Shown one piece after another: positions 17,264-26,199 of a stretch of 64,000 nt of DNA. Below the pieces are notes generated by a model. The model did not search any database, was not told the origin of the DNA, and saw only the letters and a program-made list of their open reading frames with translations. This stretch comes from Pseudosporangium ferrugineum. Its GTDB lineage: Bacteria > Actinomycetota > Actinomycetes > Mycobacteriales > Micromonosporaceae. The stretch's first letter is position 1. Each line of letters opens with the position of its first letter. The translations under genes were made by a program, and so were the position numbers. Location of the stretch: contig NZ_PVZG01000020.1 in the NCBI RefSeq assembly GCF_003002065.1, positions 51,589-115,588 on the forward strand, given 5' to 3'.

Positions 17264-18241
17264 ATGAGGATCGCCGTTCTCGTGTACGACGGGGTGTTCG
17301 ACTCGGGGCTGTCGGCGGTCCTCGACGTGCTGGACGCCGCCAACGCGATGGGCGAGGAAGCCGCCACGATGGGGGTGGAGCTGCCCGACGCCCCGCGCTG
17401 GGAGGTGACGACCGTCGGCTTCCAGCCCCAGGTGCGCACCGGCGCGGGGCATCTCGTGACGGCCGCACCCCTCGCCGTCGCCGACGAGGCGGACCTCTTC
17501 ATCGTCCCGGCGCTGGCCGAGCGGCGCCCCTCGGCCCTGCTCGACCAGGTCGCCGGCGAACGGACCCGGCCCGTACGCGAAGCGATCGCCCGGCAGCGCG
17601 ACCGGGGCGCGGCCGTCGCCTCCGCCTGCACGGGCACCTTCCTGCTGGCCGCGGCCGGCATCCTCGACGGCCTGGAGGCGACCACCACCTGGTGGCTGGC
17701 GCCGATCCTGCGCGCCCGCCACCCGCGGATCCGGGTCGACCAGGACCGGATGCTCATCACCTCCGACCGGGTCACCACCGCGGGCGCCGCCTTCGGCCAC
17801 GTCGACCTGGCCCTGGCGATCGTGCGCGACCGCAGCCCCATGCTCGCCGACCTGGTGGCCCGCTATCTGGTGATCGACGACCGCCCGTCGCAGTCCGCGT
17901 ACATCATCCCCAGCGCCCTCGCCCGGAACGACCCCGTGGTGGCGGCCTTCGAACGCTGGGCCCGGGAACGCCTGACCGGCCCGATCAGCATCCCCGACGC
18001 GGCCGCCGCCCTCGGCGTCAGCGACCGTACCCTGCAACGCAGCGTGCAGCGCACGGTCGGCACCTCCCCGATCCGCTTCGTCCAGGACCTGCGCGTCGAG
18101 CAGGCGACCCACCTGCTGCGCACCACCGACCTGTCCCTGGAGACGATCGCCCGCCGGGTCGGCTACGAGCACCCGAACACCCTGCGGGTCCTGCTGCGCG
18201 AACGCACCGGCCGGACGACGACCACCCTCCGCGGCGTCTGA
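17264..18241 (+). CDS. GlxA-family transcriptional regulator (DJ-1/PfpI-like plus AraC HTH)
   Basis: A 325-residue regulator. Residues about 1-190 form a DJ-1/PfpI-like amidotransferase fold with the GlxA-type ASACTGTFLLA nucleophile-elbow region near residue 125. This part usually senses a metabolite and is not normally catalytic. Residues about 225-320 are an AraC/XylS DNA-binding domain with two helix-turn-helices (ISIPDAAAALGVSDRTLQRS and LSLETIARRVGYEHPNTLR). There is no ribosome-binding site and the -10-like TAGCGT lies seven bases from the ATG, so the mRNA is probably leaderless. It is divergent from the ABM gene, its most likely target. Confidence 0.9.
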   Translation: MRIAVLVYDGVFDSGLSAVLDVLDAANAMGEEAATMGVELPDAPRWEVTTVGFQPQVRTGAGHLVTAAPLAVADEADLFIVPALAERRPSALLDQVAGERTRPVREAIARQRDRGAAVASACTGTFLLAAAGILDGLEATTTWWLAPILRARHPRIRVDQDRMLITSDRVTTAGAAFGHVDLALAIVRDRSPMLADLVARYLVIDDRPSQSAYIIPSALARNDPVVAAFERWARERLTGPISIPDAAAALGVSDRTLQRSVQRTVGTSPIRFVQDLRVEQATHLLRTTDLSLETIARRVGYEHPNTLRVLLRERTGRTTTTLRGV

Positions 18242-18289
18242 AGGGGAGGCCGCACTGCCGTGTCCCCACCGGGCATGGTGTCGCGATTC

Positions 18290-18952
18290 TCAGCGCACCC
18301 GGACGAGGCCCTGCTGGTAGGCGGCGACGACCAGCTGAGTGCGTTCGCGGGCGCCCACCTTCGTCATCGCGCGGTGGATGTGGGTGCGTACCGTCAGGGG
18401 GCTCACCACCAGCCGCTCGGCGATCTCCTGGTTCGACAGTCCGTGGGCGGCCAGGGCGGTGATCTCGCGCTCCCGGTCGGTCAGCGCGGCCAGCGAGCCC
18501 CGCGGCCGGTCGCCGGTGCTGCCCGGGCCGGACAGGAAGCGGTCGATCAGGGTGCGGGTCGCGGCCGGGGAGAGCAGGGCCTCCCCGGCCACCACCGTAC
18601 GGATCCCGGCGAGCAGGGCCTCCGGCGTGACGTCCTTGCCGAGGAAGCCGCTGGCGCCGGCCTCCAGCGCGTGGGCCACGTACTCGTCGGTCTCGAACGT
18701 GGTCAGGATCAGCACGCGCGTGCCCGTCAGTTCGGGGGCGGAGCAGATGAGCCGGGTCGCGGCGAGGCCGTCCAGGACCGGCATCCGGATGTCCATGAGG
18801 ACGAGGTCCGGCCGGTGCCGCCGGGCCAGGGCGGCCGCCTCCTCGCCGTTCGCGGCCTCGGCGACGACCGTCAGATCGTCGCAGGAGTCGATCAGCATGC
18901 GGAACGTCGAGCGCAGCAGCGCCTGGTCGTCGGCGAGCAGAATCGTGATCAT
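18290..18952 (-). CDS. LuxR/NarL-family response regulator
   Basis: A 220-residue two-component output protein. The receiver domain (1-120) has the acidic pocket in LLADDQ, the phospho-acceptor Asp54 in LMDIRMP and the conserved Lys in FLGKD. A LuxR-type HTH (about 155-215) begins LTDREREITALAAHGLSNQEIAERL. Its start overlaps the stop of the histidine kinase gene by four bases (ATGA), so the two are a cognate pair. With the upstream MMPL exporter it forms a probable three-gene operon, suggesting control of membrane export or envelope stress. It is convergent with the GlxA gene across 48 bases. Confidence 0.93.
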   Translation of the reverse strand: MITILLADDQALLRSTFRMLIDSCDDLTVVAEAANGEEAAALARRHRPDLVLMDIRMPVLDGLAATRLICSAPELTGTRVLILTTFETDEYVAHALEAGASGFLGKDVTPEALLAGIRTVVAGEALLSPAATRTLIDRFLSGPGSTGDRPRGSLAALTDREREITALAAHGLSNQEIAERLVVSPLTVRTHIHRAMTKVGARERTQLVVAAYQQGLVRVR

Positions 18953-20106
18953 AGCGGTGCTCCGTCTTCCTGCCAGGGTGCCAGGGGGATGGTGAGGGAG
19001 ACCTCGTACCGGTCCGGGCCGGCCGGGCCGGCGTGGACCGCACCGCCCACGGCGAGCGCCCGTTCGCGCATGCCGATCAGGCCGTAGCCGCCCGTTCCCG
19101 CCGGGCCGGGGCGGGCGGAGGTGTTGGTCACGCGGGCGGAGAACGTGTCCTCGCCGTACGTGAGGGAGATCGTGACGACCGGGCGGACCGCGTGCTTGGT
19201 GACGTTGGTCAGGGCCTCCTGGACGATCCGGAACGCGGTGAGCTCGACCAGCGGCGGCAGGCGCCGCGGCGTCCCGGCGCCATCCACGCGGACCTCGATC
19301 CCGGCCGCCCGGCACGCCTCGACGAGCTCCGGGAGCTGCGCGAGGCCGGGCGTCGGCGTGGTGCCCGACGGCGAGTCGTCGCCCGGGTTGCGCAGCAGCC
19401 CCACCGTCGCCTTGAGCTCGCGCAGGGCCGCCGACGTGGAGCCGCCCAGCCCGGCGAGCAGCTCACCCACCTGCTCGGGACGCTTCGCGAGCAGGTGGGC
19501 CGCGGTCCCGGCCTGCGCGTTCGCCACGGCGAGGTGGTGCGCGACCACGTCGTGCAGGTCCCGGGCGATGCGCAGGCGCTCCTCGCCCAGCCGGCGCCGC
19601 ACGTCCTCGTCCCGGCTGCGTTCGGCGTCCTCGGCGCGGGCCTGGACCATCCGCAGGTACGCCCGCTGCGCGTGGGTCATCCGGCCGGCGAAGACCGCCG
19701 GCAGCAGCCACAGGGCGACGCCGACGGTCCGCAGGAGCAGCGCCCCGGCCGGCGGGTCCGGGTCGCTCGCCGCGCCGCCCGCGATCACCGCGGTCACCGC
19801 GATGCCGGTCCACCAGGCCGCCGCCCTCGGGCCGCCGAGAACGGTCAGCCGGTACAGGCAGCCGATCAGCGGGGCCAGCAGCAGCGGCGTCGGCAGGTAG
19901 CCGGCCGCGCACGCCGCCGCCTCGCAGCAGATCGCGACGACGGTGGCGGCGCGCGGGAACCGGGCGGCGGCGAACAGGGCCACGCTCGCGACCAGGCCGA
20001 GCATCGTGCCGGGCAGCACCGCGGCCGGCCGGAAGATGCCCTCGGTGCTGAGGCTGGCACCGAGGGCAGCGAAGACGAACGCGACCAGCGCGGCCAACAC
20101 GTTCAT
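18949..20106 (-). CDS. Sensor histidine kinase, HisKA_3 family
   Basis: A 385-residue membrane kinase. Four to five hydrophobic segments lie in residues 1-140, followed by a cytosolic helix, the HisKA_3 dimerisation box ERLRIARDLHDVVAHH (His185) and an HATPase domain (about 270-370) with IVQEALTNVTKHA and GYGLIGMRERA. No extracytoplasmic sensing domain is visible, so it resembles intramembrane-sensing kinases of the DesK/LiaS type. It would phosphorylate the overlapping response regulator. It starts 22 bases after the MMPL exporter stop, consistent with one operon. Confidence 0.93.
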   Translation of the reverse strand: MNVLAALVAFVFAALGASLSTEGIFRPAAVLPGTMLGLVASVALFAAARFPRAATVVAICCEAAACAAGYLPTPLLLAPLIGCLYRLTVLGGPRAAAWWTGIAVTAVIAGGAASDPDPPAGALLLRTVGVALWLLPAVFAGRMTHAQRAYLRMVQARAEDAERSRDEDVRRRLGEERLRIARDLHDVVAHHLAVANAQAGTAAHLLAKRPEQVGELLAGLGGSTSAALRELKATVGLLRNPGDDSPSGTTPTPGLAQLPELVEACRAAGIEVRVDGAGTPRRLPPLVELTAFRIVQEALTNVTKHAVRPVVTISLTYGEDTFSARVTNTSARPGPAGTGGYGLIGMRERALAVGGAVHAGPAGPDRYEVSLTIPLAPWQEDGAPL

Positions 20107-20128
20107 CGGGCCGACACTACCCGGGAGA

Positions 20129-22318
20129 TCACGGTGCGCTCAGCGCGTGAACCGGCTCCGGCCGCGGCTCGCCGGGCGACTCGCCCTCCACGTCGACGTG
20201 CGGCAGCAGCCGGTCCAGCCACCGCGGCAGCCACCAGGCGCGCTCGCCGAGCAGGTGCAGGACGGCGGGCACCAGCATGAGGCGTACCACGAAGGCGTCG
20301 AAGAAGACCGCGCACGCCAGGCCGAGGCCCACCATCTTGATGAGGGGTTCGTCGGCCGCCGCGAACCCGCCGAACACCGCGATCATGATCAGCGCCGCCG
20401 CGACGACCACCTTGGCGCTCTGCCCGAAGCCGGTGACGATCGCGTCGCGGGCCGGGCTGCCGGCGGCGTGGGCCTCGCGCATCCGCGACACCAGGAAGAC
20501 CTCGTAGTCCATCGCCAGCCCGAACACGATGCCCACCAGCAGGATCGGCATCAGGCTCAGCACCGGCCCGGTCTGCTCGACGCCGAGCAGGCCGGCCGCC
20601 CAGCCCCACTGGAACACCGCGACGATCACGCCGAGCGCGGCGAACAGCGACAGCAGGAAGCCGAGCGCCGCCTTGACCGGGACCCAGACCGACCGGAACA
20701 CCACGAGCAGGAGCAGAACCGCCAGACCGATCACGATCCCCACGTACGGGATGAGCGCCGCCCGCGTCTTGCGGGCCATGTCGATGTCCAGGGCGGTGGT
20801 GCCGGTGATCTCGTACCTGACGTGCGCGGCGGCCTCCACGGCCGGCCGGGCGGCCCGCAGGCTCTCCACGAGGCGCTCGGTCCGCTCGTCGGTCGGTGCG
20901 CTCGACGGCACGGCGGTGAGGATCGCGGTGTCACCCCGCTGGTTGAAGGTCGCCTTCGACACCGACACCACGCCGGCGGTCGTCCTGAGGCCGTCCGCGA
21001 CGGTCGCCACCGCGGCCTGCGGGTTCGTGGCGGCACGGGCGTCGACGACCACGGTCAGCGGGCCGTTGAAGCCGGGGCCGAACGCCGCGGCGCGCAGCTC
21101 GTACGCGCGCCGCTGGGTCGCGGTGCCCGGCAGCGACGCGTCGCCGGGCGTACCGAGCTGCAGCGACAGCGCCGGAACCGCGACGGCGGCGAGCAGGGCG
21201 ACCCCGGCCAGGGTGAACACGAGCGGACGGCGCAGCACGAGCCTCATCCACGGGCGCGCCACCGCACGGCGGGCGGAGGTCCGGCCGCCGCGGCGCTGCG
21301 AGCGGGCGAGGACCCGGTTCGGGGCGAAGCCCAGCAGCGCCGGGACCAGGGTCAGCGCGACCAGGACGGCCACCACCACCGCGCCCGCCGCGGCGAGTCC
21401 CATCTTCGCCAGCGACGGGATGCCCACCACCGACAGGCCGGCGAGGGCGATGACCACGGTCATCCCGGCGAACGCCACCGCCGAACCGGCCGTACCCACG
21501 GCGCGTCCTGCCGCCTGCTCGGCGTCGCCGTGCCCGTCGGCCGGTCGTTCCTCGCGGAAGCGGGAGACGACGAACATCGCGTAGTCGATGCCGACCGCCA
21601 GCCCCAGCATCAGCGCGAGCATGCCGCTGGTGATCGCCATCCCCAGCGGGCCGGCCGCCGCCCAGACGCCGAGGAACGAGACGGCCACGCCGATGATCGC
21701 CGTGAGGAGCGGCAGGCCCGCGGCCACCATCGAGCCGAAGGTCATCAGCAGCACGACCGCGGCGATCGCCACGCCGGCGAGCTCCATGGCACTCATCCGG
21801 GTGCCGGTCTTGAGCGCCGACCCGGACATCTCCGCCGTCAACCCCGCCCCGCGCGCCCGCTCGACCGCGGCGGCCAGCGCGGCGCGCGACTCCTCGGTCA
21901 CCTCGGACGACGGCACGTCGTAGGACACCGAGGCGAAGCCGGTCGTGCCGTCGGCGCTGACGCTCCCGCCGGAGACCGAGGGCGGCACGACCCGTGACAC
22001 CTGGGGGCCGCCCGCGAGCGCGGCCAGCGCCGCGTCGACGGCCCCGGCACTGCCCGCGGACGCCAGCGTCTGCCCGGGCGGGGCCACGAAGACGATGGTC
22101 GCCGACGCCCCGTCCGCGGCGGCGCCGGGGAAGCGCTCGGCGATGAGGTCGAACGCCTGCTGCGACTCGATCCCGGGCATCGTCGCCCTGGTGTTGACCG
22201 GGCCCTCCGACCTGACGGCGAGCAGCACCGCCCCGGCGAGCGCCAGCAGCCAGAGCGCGGCGACCAATGATCGCCGTCGATAGGAAAAGCGGCCGAGACG
22301 ACCGAGCAAGCCTGCCAT
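20129..22318 (-). CDS. MMPL-family RND transporter
   Basis: A 729-residue inner-membrane exporter. The layout is two repeats of one transmembrane helix, a large extracytoplasmic loop and a five- to six-helix bundle. The conserved VGIDYAMFVVSRFREE and FGLAMDYEVFLVSRMREA motifs sit in the bundles. Actinobacterial MMPL proteins export lipids, lipopeptides or drugs. The start at 22318 is chosen because it gives a basic N-terminus running straight into the first membrane helix and has GGAGTG seven bases upstream. It is followed by the histidine kinase and response regulator, which probably sense the substrate or membrane stress. Confidence 0.92.
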   Translation of the reverse strand: MAGLLGRLGRFSYRRRSLVAALWLLALAGAVLLAVRSEGPVNTRATMPGIESQQAFDLIAERFPGAAADGASATIVFVAPPGQTLASAGSAGAVDAALAALAGGPQVSRVVPPSVSGGSVSADGTTGFASVSYDVPSSEVTEESRAALAAAVERARGAGLTAEMSGSALKTGTRMSAMELAGVAIAAVVLLMTFGSMVAAGLPLLTAIIGVAVSFLGVWAAAGPLGMAITSGMLALMLGLAVGIDYAMFVVSRFREERPADGHGDAEQAAGRAVGTAGSAVAFAGMTVVIALAGLSVVGIPSLAKMGLAAAGAVVVAVLVALTLVPALLGFAPNRVLARSQRRGGRTSARRAVARPWMRLVLRRPLVFTLAGVALLAAVAVPALSLQLGTPGDASLPGTATQRRAYELRAAAFGPGFNGPLTVVVDARAATNPQAAVATVADGLRTTAGVVSVSKATFNQRGDTAILTAVPSSAPTDERTERLVESLRAARPAVEAAAHVRYEITGTTALDIDMARKTRAALIPYVGIVIGLAVLLLLVVFRSVWVPVKAALGFLLSLFAALGVIVAVFQWGWAAGLLGVEQTGPVLSLMPILLVGIVFGLAMDYEVFLVSRMREAHAAGSPARDAIVTGFGQSAKVVVAAALIMIAVFGGFAAADEPLIKMVGLGLACAVFFDAFVVRLMLVPAVLHLLGERAWWLPRWLDRLLPHVDVEGESPGEPRPEPVHALSAP

Positions 22319-22560
22319 GACGCGACACTCCAAACCTCGGGGAAACGTGAGGATCAGCCTTGCGGCCCGGCCCCCGTCGCGTCGTCGTGCGCGTGCAGGC
22401 TCGGCATACGAAGATCGCAGTACGGCCGTCTTCCCTCCGCGCTGCCGGTCCGGGACCCTGTCGGGCCGCCGCGGCGCGGCACGATGACGGTCATCGCCGT
22501 CACCCTCAACCGGTACATCGCCGACGACCTGCTCAGCGGCAGCGTGAAACAGGGCCCGGG

Positions 22561-23634
22561 TCAGGCCGCGTGCCGGTACGCGGAATAGGTGAGATATCCG
22601 TCGTCCCCGCCGGCGTACCAGGTGGCCTGGTCGTCCGCCGCGATCGGCAGCCCCTGGCGCAACCGCTCGACGAGGTCGGGGTTGGCGATGAACGCGCGGC
22701 CGAAGCTGATCAGGTCGGCGCCGAGGGCCAGCCACCGGTCCGCAGCGGCCCGGTCCGCGGCGACCGGCCCCATCGGCGCCGACGGGTTCATCACCAGCGT
22801 GCCGGGCCATGCCCGCCGGAGGCCGACGAGCACCTCCTCGTCGGTGGTGGCCTCGAGGTGTACGTACGCCAGACCCAGCGGGGCGAGCTCGGCGAGCAGG
22901 GCCCCGTACATCTCGGCGACGTCCGTCTCGTCGGCACCCCAGATGCCGGCGCCGGGCGAGAGCCGGATGCCGGTCCGGTGCGCGCCCACGGCGTCCACAG
23001 TGGCCGACACCGCCTCGACGGCGAACCGGATACGGTTGCGGACCGGCCCGCCGTACCGGTCGGTGCGCAGATTCGCACTGCTGGACAGGAACTGCCCGAT
23101 GAGATAACCGTTCGCCCCGTGCAACTCGACGCCGTCGAACCCGGCCTCGACCGCCCGCCGCGCGGCATCGGCGTACGACCGCGCCTCCCCGGGCACCTCC
23201 GCGGTCTCCAGCGCCCGCGGCACCGGCGCCGGCTTCGGCCCGCTCGGCGTGAAAACCTGTCCCACGGCGGGAACCGCGGACGGCCCCACCGGCCGCACCC
23301 CGGTGGTCTCCGGATGCGACACCCGCCCCCCGTGCATGATCTGAGCGAAGATCCGCCCGCCGTTGGCATGCACCGCACCGGTGACCACCTGCCACCCCTT
23401 GACCTGGTCATCGGTGTGCAGGCCGGGCGTACCGGGATTCGACTGCCCGACCAGGCTGGGCTGCACGCCCTCGCTGACGATGAGCCCGGCACTGGCCCGC
23501 TGCGCGTAGTACGCCGCCATCGACGGCGTCGGCACCCCGCCGGCACCGGCCCGCACCCGCGTCATCGGCGCCATCACAATCCGGTTGGGCAGCGCGGATC
23601 CGCCGAGCTGACAGGGGTCGAACAGGCTGGTCAT
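22561..23634 (-). CDS. Alkene reductase, Old Yellow Enzyme family
   Basis: A 357-residue FMN-dependent NAD(P)H oxidoreductase that reduces activated C=C bonds (enones, nitro-olefins). Diagnostic features are the MAPMTRVRA strand near the start, the IFAQIMHGGR barrel strand, the substrate-binding HGANGYL pair, the FLSSSANLRTDRYGG loop with the catalytic-type Tyr, and the late ISFGRAFIANPDLVERL phosphate-binding strand. Length matches the family. It is separated from the MMPL gene by 242 bases in which I see no credible gene. No dedicated regulator is adjacent. Confidence 0.93.
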   Translation of the reverse strand: MTSLFDPCQLGGSALPNRIVMAPMTRVRAGAGGVPTPSMAAYYAQRASAGLIVSEGVQPSLVGQSNPGTPGLHTDDQVKGWQVVTGAVHANGGRIFAQIMHGGRVSHPETTGVRPVGPSAVPAVGQVFTPSGPKPAPVPRALETAEVPGEARSYADAARRAVEAGFDGVELHGANGYLIGQFLSSSANLRTDRYGGPVRNRIRFAVEAVSATVDAVGAHRTGIRLSPGAGIWGADETDVAEMYGALLAELAPLGLAYVHLEATTDEEVLVGLRRAWPGTLVMNPSAPMGPVAADRAAADRWLALGADLISFGRAFIANPDLVERLRQGLPIAADDQATWYAGGDDGYLTYSAYRHAA

Positions 23635-23756
23635 GATCTCTACCTCCGACTGGTCCGACGTGGTCGCCCCGCAACGCTAAAACCTGCCGTTGACGTCAGA
23701 GGCAAGCACTGTGGACCCGATCACAACCGGCCCTCACCCGCCGGCCGCCGCCGCGG

Positions 23757-23762
23757 TAGCGT
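23757..23762 (+). promoter_or_regulatory. Candidate -10 element of the type VII cassette
   Basis: TAGCGT sits 22 bases before the ATG of the 37-residue micro-ORF and 12 bases before its GGGGAGG ribosome-binding site. No clear -35 is visible. Confidence 0.25.
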
Positions 23763-23783
23763 TCTCGGCGGCGGGGAGGCGCA

Positions 23784-23897
23784 ATGAGAGACATCGATGA
23801 AGCCGAGCAGTGGCGGGAACCCTGGGCAGCGGTTGTCGACGCGAACGCCGGGCGCGCACTGAGCTGTGCGGGCGAGGATGAGGGTCATGGCCGGTGA
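23784..23897 (+). CDS. 37-residue micro-ORF heading the type VII cassette
   Basis: An ATG preceded by GGGGAGG at six bases opens a 37-residue frame rich in acidic and aromatic residues (MRDIDEAEQWREPWAAV at the start). Its last 11 bases overlap the start region of the EspC-like gene. The strong ribosome-binding site and overlap argue for translation. It may be a short real protein, a leader peptide that couples translation, or a gene remnant. I recognise no family. Confidence 0.4.
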   Translation: MRDIDEAEQWREPWAAVVDANAGRALSCAGEDEGHGR

Positions 23898-24219
23898 GGA
23901 GATCCGATTCCCGGCACCGGCCGTCGAGCGGCATGCCGGCAGCGTCGACGGGATCGCGGACTCCGTGGTGCGGGCCCGTGCCGCGGTCACCGAGGTCGCG
24001 ATGGGCGCGGAGGCGTACGGGCAGCTCTGCCAGTTCCTGCCGGTCCTGCTGAACCCGTTGTTCGACCAGGCCATCGGCGCGATGAACGACGCGACCGACG
24101 CGTTGCGCGAGACCGCGGACAATCTGCGCGCTGCGGCCGCCTCCGTCACCGCGACCGATGTCAAGGCGGGCGGGCGCATCACCTCCGCCGGCGCCCCCAT
24201 GCTCGACCTGCCCCTGTGA
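23887..24219 (+). CDS. EspC-like type VII secretion target protein
   Basis: A 110-residue all-helical protein resembling the ESX-1 EspC family (T7SS_ESX_EspC). It begins with a helix rich in Ala/Val, has the family-typical AYGQLCQFLPVLLNP segment near residue 55, and ends with a long amphipathic helix containing LRETADNLRAAAASV. Such proteins pair with larger WXG-like partners and are exported through type VII systems. Upstream in-frame GTG 23866 and ATG 23878 are possible starts. ATG 23887 is chosen because GAGG lies just before it and the fold begins there. The stop overlaps the next gene's GTG by four bases. Confidence 0.7.
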   Translation: MAGEEIRFPAPAVERHAGSVDGIADSVVRARAAVTEVAMGAEAYGQLCQFLPVLLNPLFDQAIGAMNDATDALRETADNLRAAAASVTATDVKAGGRITSAGAPMLDLPL

Positions 24220-25577
24220 GCACCGACCCGCTGGTCGCGCCCGTGCAGGACTCCACCCGGTGGTACACGGGTCTGGGGCTCGTCGAGGACGCCGCCGACA
24301 TCACCCAGGGCATTCAGAACAACAGCTGGGTCGACGGCACTCTGGGCGGTGTCGGTACGAGCCTCGACATGCTTTCCATGGCGGTCGACCCGCTGGGCAC
24401 GCTCGTGTCGTGGGGTGTCGCTTGGCTGATGGAGCACGTCAAGCCTCTCAAGGACGCCCTCGACTGGCTCGCGGGCAACGCCGACGAGGTGGCGAGCCAT
24501 GCCGCCACGTGGTCCAACGTCGCGGCTTTCACGGCACGAACCCGTCAGGAGTACGCCGACCGTCTCCGTGCCGAGGTCGCGGGCTGGTTCGGAGCGTCCG
24601 GCGACGCGTACCGCCGGCATGCCGACCTCCAGATGCAGGTCCTCGACGGAATCTCCAAGGCCGCCGAGGGGATCTCGTCCGCGGTGGAGGGCGCGGGTCT
24701 GCTCGTCGCGCTGGTGCGCGGCATCGTGCGCGACCTGATCGCGGAGTTCGTGGGCGTCCTTGCCGCCCGCCTGCCGCAGTGGCTCGCCGAGGAGGGACTC
24801 ACCCTCGGCCTGGCCACCCCGGTCGTTGTCGCCCAGGTCTCGACGCTGGTTGCGAAATGGGTCAACCGCATTCAGGGGTTCGTCCGCGGCCTGCTCAACA
24901 GCCTTCGTCGCCTAAGTCCGATGCTGGATCGGCTGGCCGGCGTCTTCGAGCAGCTCAGTGGCCGCAACCGCGCGCTTGCCCGGGCCGATCCCGACGAGTT
25001 CAAGCCGGACCTCCCGAGCGGTTCGGAGTTCGTCGACGGCGACTTCAGCCCGGAGGTAGCCGATGCCTACCGGCGCATTCGTAACAGTCCCGACGACACT
25101 CTCCGGGTGGCCGAGAATTCCGGGCTCGACGAAGCGGTCGTCGAGAGGATGCGGCAGAATCTCTTCGTCCAGAAGCACGACATCGCGACCGGCCCGGACA
25201 CCGTCGAGCACGCCTATTTCACGCCGGACGGCCGTCTCTCCGGTCTCTGGGACAGGGCGGCCAACGGCACGCTGACCAGCGAACAGCGTGGGGAGTTCCG
25301 GATGCTGGCCGCGCACGAGTACGTCGAGAACAGGCTGATGGAGGAAGGGCTGCCGTTCCGCTCCTCCGATCCCGCCGTGTGGGATGAGGACGACGTGGCC
25401 TGGCCGCACCCCGACCACCCGTCGGCTCACGACCTGTCGGTCCTCGAGGGCTTGCCGGACGATCCCTTCCGGCACTGGCGGAGGTGGGGCCTCGACAGTG
25501 AGGGCCTCGAGATGGCCGACGACCTTTCGAACCTCGACGAGGTCGTCGATCGCGCTCTGCGAGGATTGGGCCGATGA
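24216..25577 (+). CDS. WXG-like type VII substrate with an unassigned C-terminal domain, putative toxin
   Basis: A 453-residue protein. Residues about 1-250 are long helices with Trp residues at 91-125 (ATWSNVAAF, VAGWFG), a hydrophobic stretch at 160-215 and no Sec signal, as in WXG100/LXG-type secreted effectors. Residues about 265-453 form a separate polar domain with clustered histidines and acids: QKHD (His321), VEHAYF (His332), AAHEYVENRLM (His367, Glu368) and SAHDLS (His405). That pattern could be a metal-dependent enzyme, but I do not recognise the family. It overlaps the EspC-like gene by GTGA and the following gene by ATGA. The order partner-toxin-immunity is typical of polymorphic toxin loci. 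The toxin role is inferred from architecture and context. Confidence 0.6.
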   Translation: MSTDPLVAPVQDSTRWYTGLGLVEDAADITQGIQNNSWVDGTLGGVGTSLDMLSMAVDPLGTLVSWGVAWLMEHVKPLKDALDWLAGNADEVASHAATWSNVAAFTARTRQEYADRLRAEVAGWFGASGDAYRRHADLQMQVLDGISKAAEGISSAVEGAGLLVALVRGIVRDLIAEFVGVLAARLPQWLAEEGLTLGLATPVVVAQVSTLVAKWVNRIQGFVRGLLNSLRRLSPMLDRLAGVFEQLSGRNRALARADPDEFKPDLPSGSEFVDGDFSPEVADAYRRIRNSPDDTLRVAENSGLDEAVVERMRQNLFVQKHDIATGPDTVEHAYFTPDGRLSGLWDRAANGTLTSEQRGEFRMLAAHEYVENRLMEEGLPFRSSDPAVWDEDDVAWPHPDHPSAHDLSVLEGLPDDPFRHWRRWGLDSEGLEMADDLSNLDEVVDRALRGLGR

Positions 25578-26131
25578 CACCCGACGATTCCGTACGCGTG
25601 ACCGCCGCGCGGCTCAGTGCTGTCGACTGGCGGCGGCATGGTTATCGCAGTTGGTCGAAGGCGAAGCTGATGCTGGAGTATTTCCGGCGGATGGCGCAGT
25701 GGGCGGAGGCCTACGGGTGCGATGAGCCGGTGCCGTTCTTCGACCTCGCTCAGTACGTCGATCCGAACGTGCGCGCCGATCCCGCGGTGGTCGATGAGGC
25801 GGTGCGGCTTGCCGCTGAGGGCGGGTGGAACGCGCAGCAGGTCGTGCCGTTCATCCTGCATTGGGCGGCGGTGCGGGCCGCGCCCGGCGTCGTCTTTCCC
25901 GAAGGGCTGGAGGACCCTTTCGAGCCGTTGCTGCTGCTGTTCGAGCGCGACGGCGGGTTCCACACCTCGAACGGTTTCGTCGAGATGGAGTTCCTCTCCG
26001 TTCCCCTCGCGAAGTGGCGGCAGCGGGCGTCCCGGCCGCCTCTGGCGGGTATGGATGCGGCGGCGCTGGATGAGGTCGACCGGGCCGGGTCGGTGCGGCA
26101 GTTCGGGTACGTGATGGGGCCGGAGGGCTGA
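25574..26131 (+). CDS. Unrecognised 185-residue protein, candidate immunity protein
   Basis: A soluble, mixed-charge protein with no signal peptide or membrane segment. Visible features are an aromatic/basic N-terminal stretch (WRRHGYRSWSKAKLML), a central acidic region, and a hydrophobic strand followed by FERDGGFHTSNGFVEM. I know no family for it. It starts inside the stop codon of the putative toxin (ATGA), is less than half its size and is cytosolic, all of which fit an immunity protein. A chaperone or adaptor is the alternative. Confidence 0.55.
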   Translation: MTPDDSVRVTAARLSAVDWRRHGYRSWSKAKLMLEYFRRMAQWAEAYGCDEPVPFFDLAQYVDPNVRADPAVVDEAVRLAAEGGWNAQQVVPFILHWAAVRAAPGVVFPEGLEDPFEPLLLLFERDGGFHTSNGFVEMEFLSVPLAKWRQRASRPPLAGMDAAALDEVDRAGSVRQFGYVMGPEG

Positions 26132-26199
26132 AGGTCGTCTGCCGGTTCGCGATGGTTCTGCGCCGTCGTGTGCCGGCCGGCAGCCGGGGACCGGCCGCG

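Noticed and set aside
22484..22588. A 34-codon plus-strand frame after the MMPL upstream region
   Set aside because: No ribosome-binding site, it overlaps the end of the Old Yellow Enzyme gene on the other strand, and there is no family resemblance.
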